This document shows positions 6,226-6,343 of a stretch of DNA of 6,343 nt, piece after piece. How positions within the stretch are numbered: the first letter of the stretch is position 1; every line of letters starts with the position of its first letter. The notes beneath the pieces were generated by a model. That model had not been told where the DNA came from. It made no database searches and worked only from the letters and a program-made list of their open reading frames with translations. This stretch comes from Bryobacterales bacterium (GTDB lineage Bacteria; Cyanobacteriota; Vampirovibrionia; Obscuribacterales; Obscuribacteraceae), in the NCBI GenBank assembly GCA_903970295.1, contig CAJCHQ010000527.1, positions 1-6,343 of the forward strand, in the 5' to 3' direction. The translations under genes and the position numbers were made by a program.

Positions 6226-6231
6226 CTCCTC
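6226..6231 (-). promoter_or_regulatory. Ribosome binding site of phoU
   Basis: GAGGAG on the minus strand stands six bases before the TTG at 6219-6217. It supports this unusual start over internal alternatives. Confidence 0.75.
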
Positions 6232-6246
6232 AACAAAAATATTTCT

Positions 6247-6343
6247 CTAGACTGGCTGATTGAACCGATAACCCGAGCGATGCACGGTTTCCAAAAACTG
6301 CGGATTTTTAGGATCTGATTCCAACTTTTGTCTCAACCATCGC
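6247..6343 (-). CDS. C-terminal end of an OmpR/PhoB-family response regulator (partial)
   Basis: The last 31 codons of a gene entering from the right edge read RWLRQKLESDPKNPQ, then FLETVHRSGYRF and a short NQPV tail before TAG (6249-6247). This is the end of the winged-helix DNA-binding domain of the OmpR/PhoB class: the linker after the recognition helix (usually LRxKLExDPxxP) and the wing hairpin (usually TVRGxGYRF). The receiver domain and the rest of the DNA-binding domain lie outside the window. Because phoU starts 27 bases downstream on the same strand, a PhoB/RegX3-like phosphate regulator is the likely identity, but OmpR-family members are numerous and the fragment cannot prove this. 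The stretch is too short to appear in a standard length-filtered ORF list. Confidence 0.85.
   Translation of the reverse strand, partial: RWLRQKLESDPKNPQFLETVHRSGYRFNQPV

Overview
The window (6343 bp, GC close to 50 percent by eye) is ordinary bacterial chromosome. It holds six complete protein genes and the edges of two more. No RNA gene, mobile element, CRISPR array or phage gene is visible. The HolA protein has an N-terminus (a LDPAWASxN stretch followed by PFGPG and VVLID) that I recall as typical of cyanobacterial delta subunits. A complete electron-transfer flavoprotein is also present, which photosynthetic cyanobacteria generally lack. Together these suggest a non-photosynthetic relative of Cyanobacteria (Melainabacteria/Vampirovibrionia, perhaps Obscuribacterales-like). 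This is an inference from remembered family features, not a search result.

Layout, left to right. Positions 1-39 are the start of a minus-strand gene with a hydrophobic N-terminus. It is divided by a divergent intergenic region (40-173) from ispG on the plus strand (174-1388). That region carries a perfect dyad and a near-perfect 11-bp direct repeat. ispG ends tail to tail with a minus-strand gene for an exported alpha/beta hydrolase (1385-2437), and the two stop codons share the four bases CTAA. All remaining genes are on the minus strand. Read in the direction of transcription they are: the C-terminal end of an OmpR/PhoB-type response regulator (6343-6247), phoU (6219-5551), holA (5531-4449), then etfB (4348-3572) and etfA (3518-2547), then the hydrolase.

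How the genes work together. The response regulator and PhoU form a phosphate-signalling pair, and holA (DNA polymerase III clamp-loader delta subunit) follows only 19 bases behind phoU, so it probably shares the transcript. etfB-etfA is a two-gene unit with its own probable promoter (perfect TATAAT) and a very strong ribosome binding site. It encodes the heterodimer that carries electrons from flavin dehydrogenases such as acyl-CoA dehydrogenases to the quinone pool. IspG makes HMBPP in the MEP isoprenoid pathway. Its sequence is of the long, beta-proteobacteria-like type, unlike the cyanobacterial form, so it may have been acquired by horizontal transfer.

I did not find a convincing undescribed system. 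The points most worth a second look are the origin of ispG, the phoU-holA linkage, and the repeats and palindromes in the intergenic regions.
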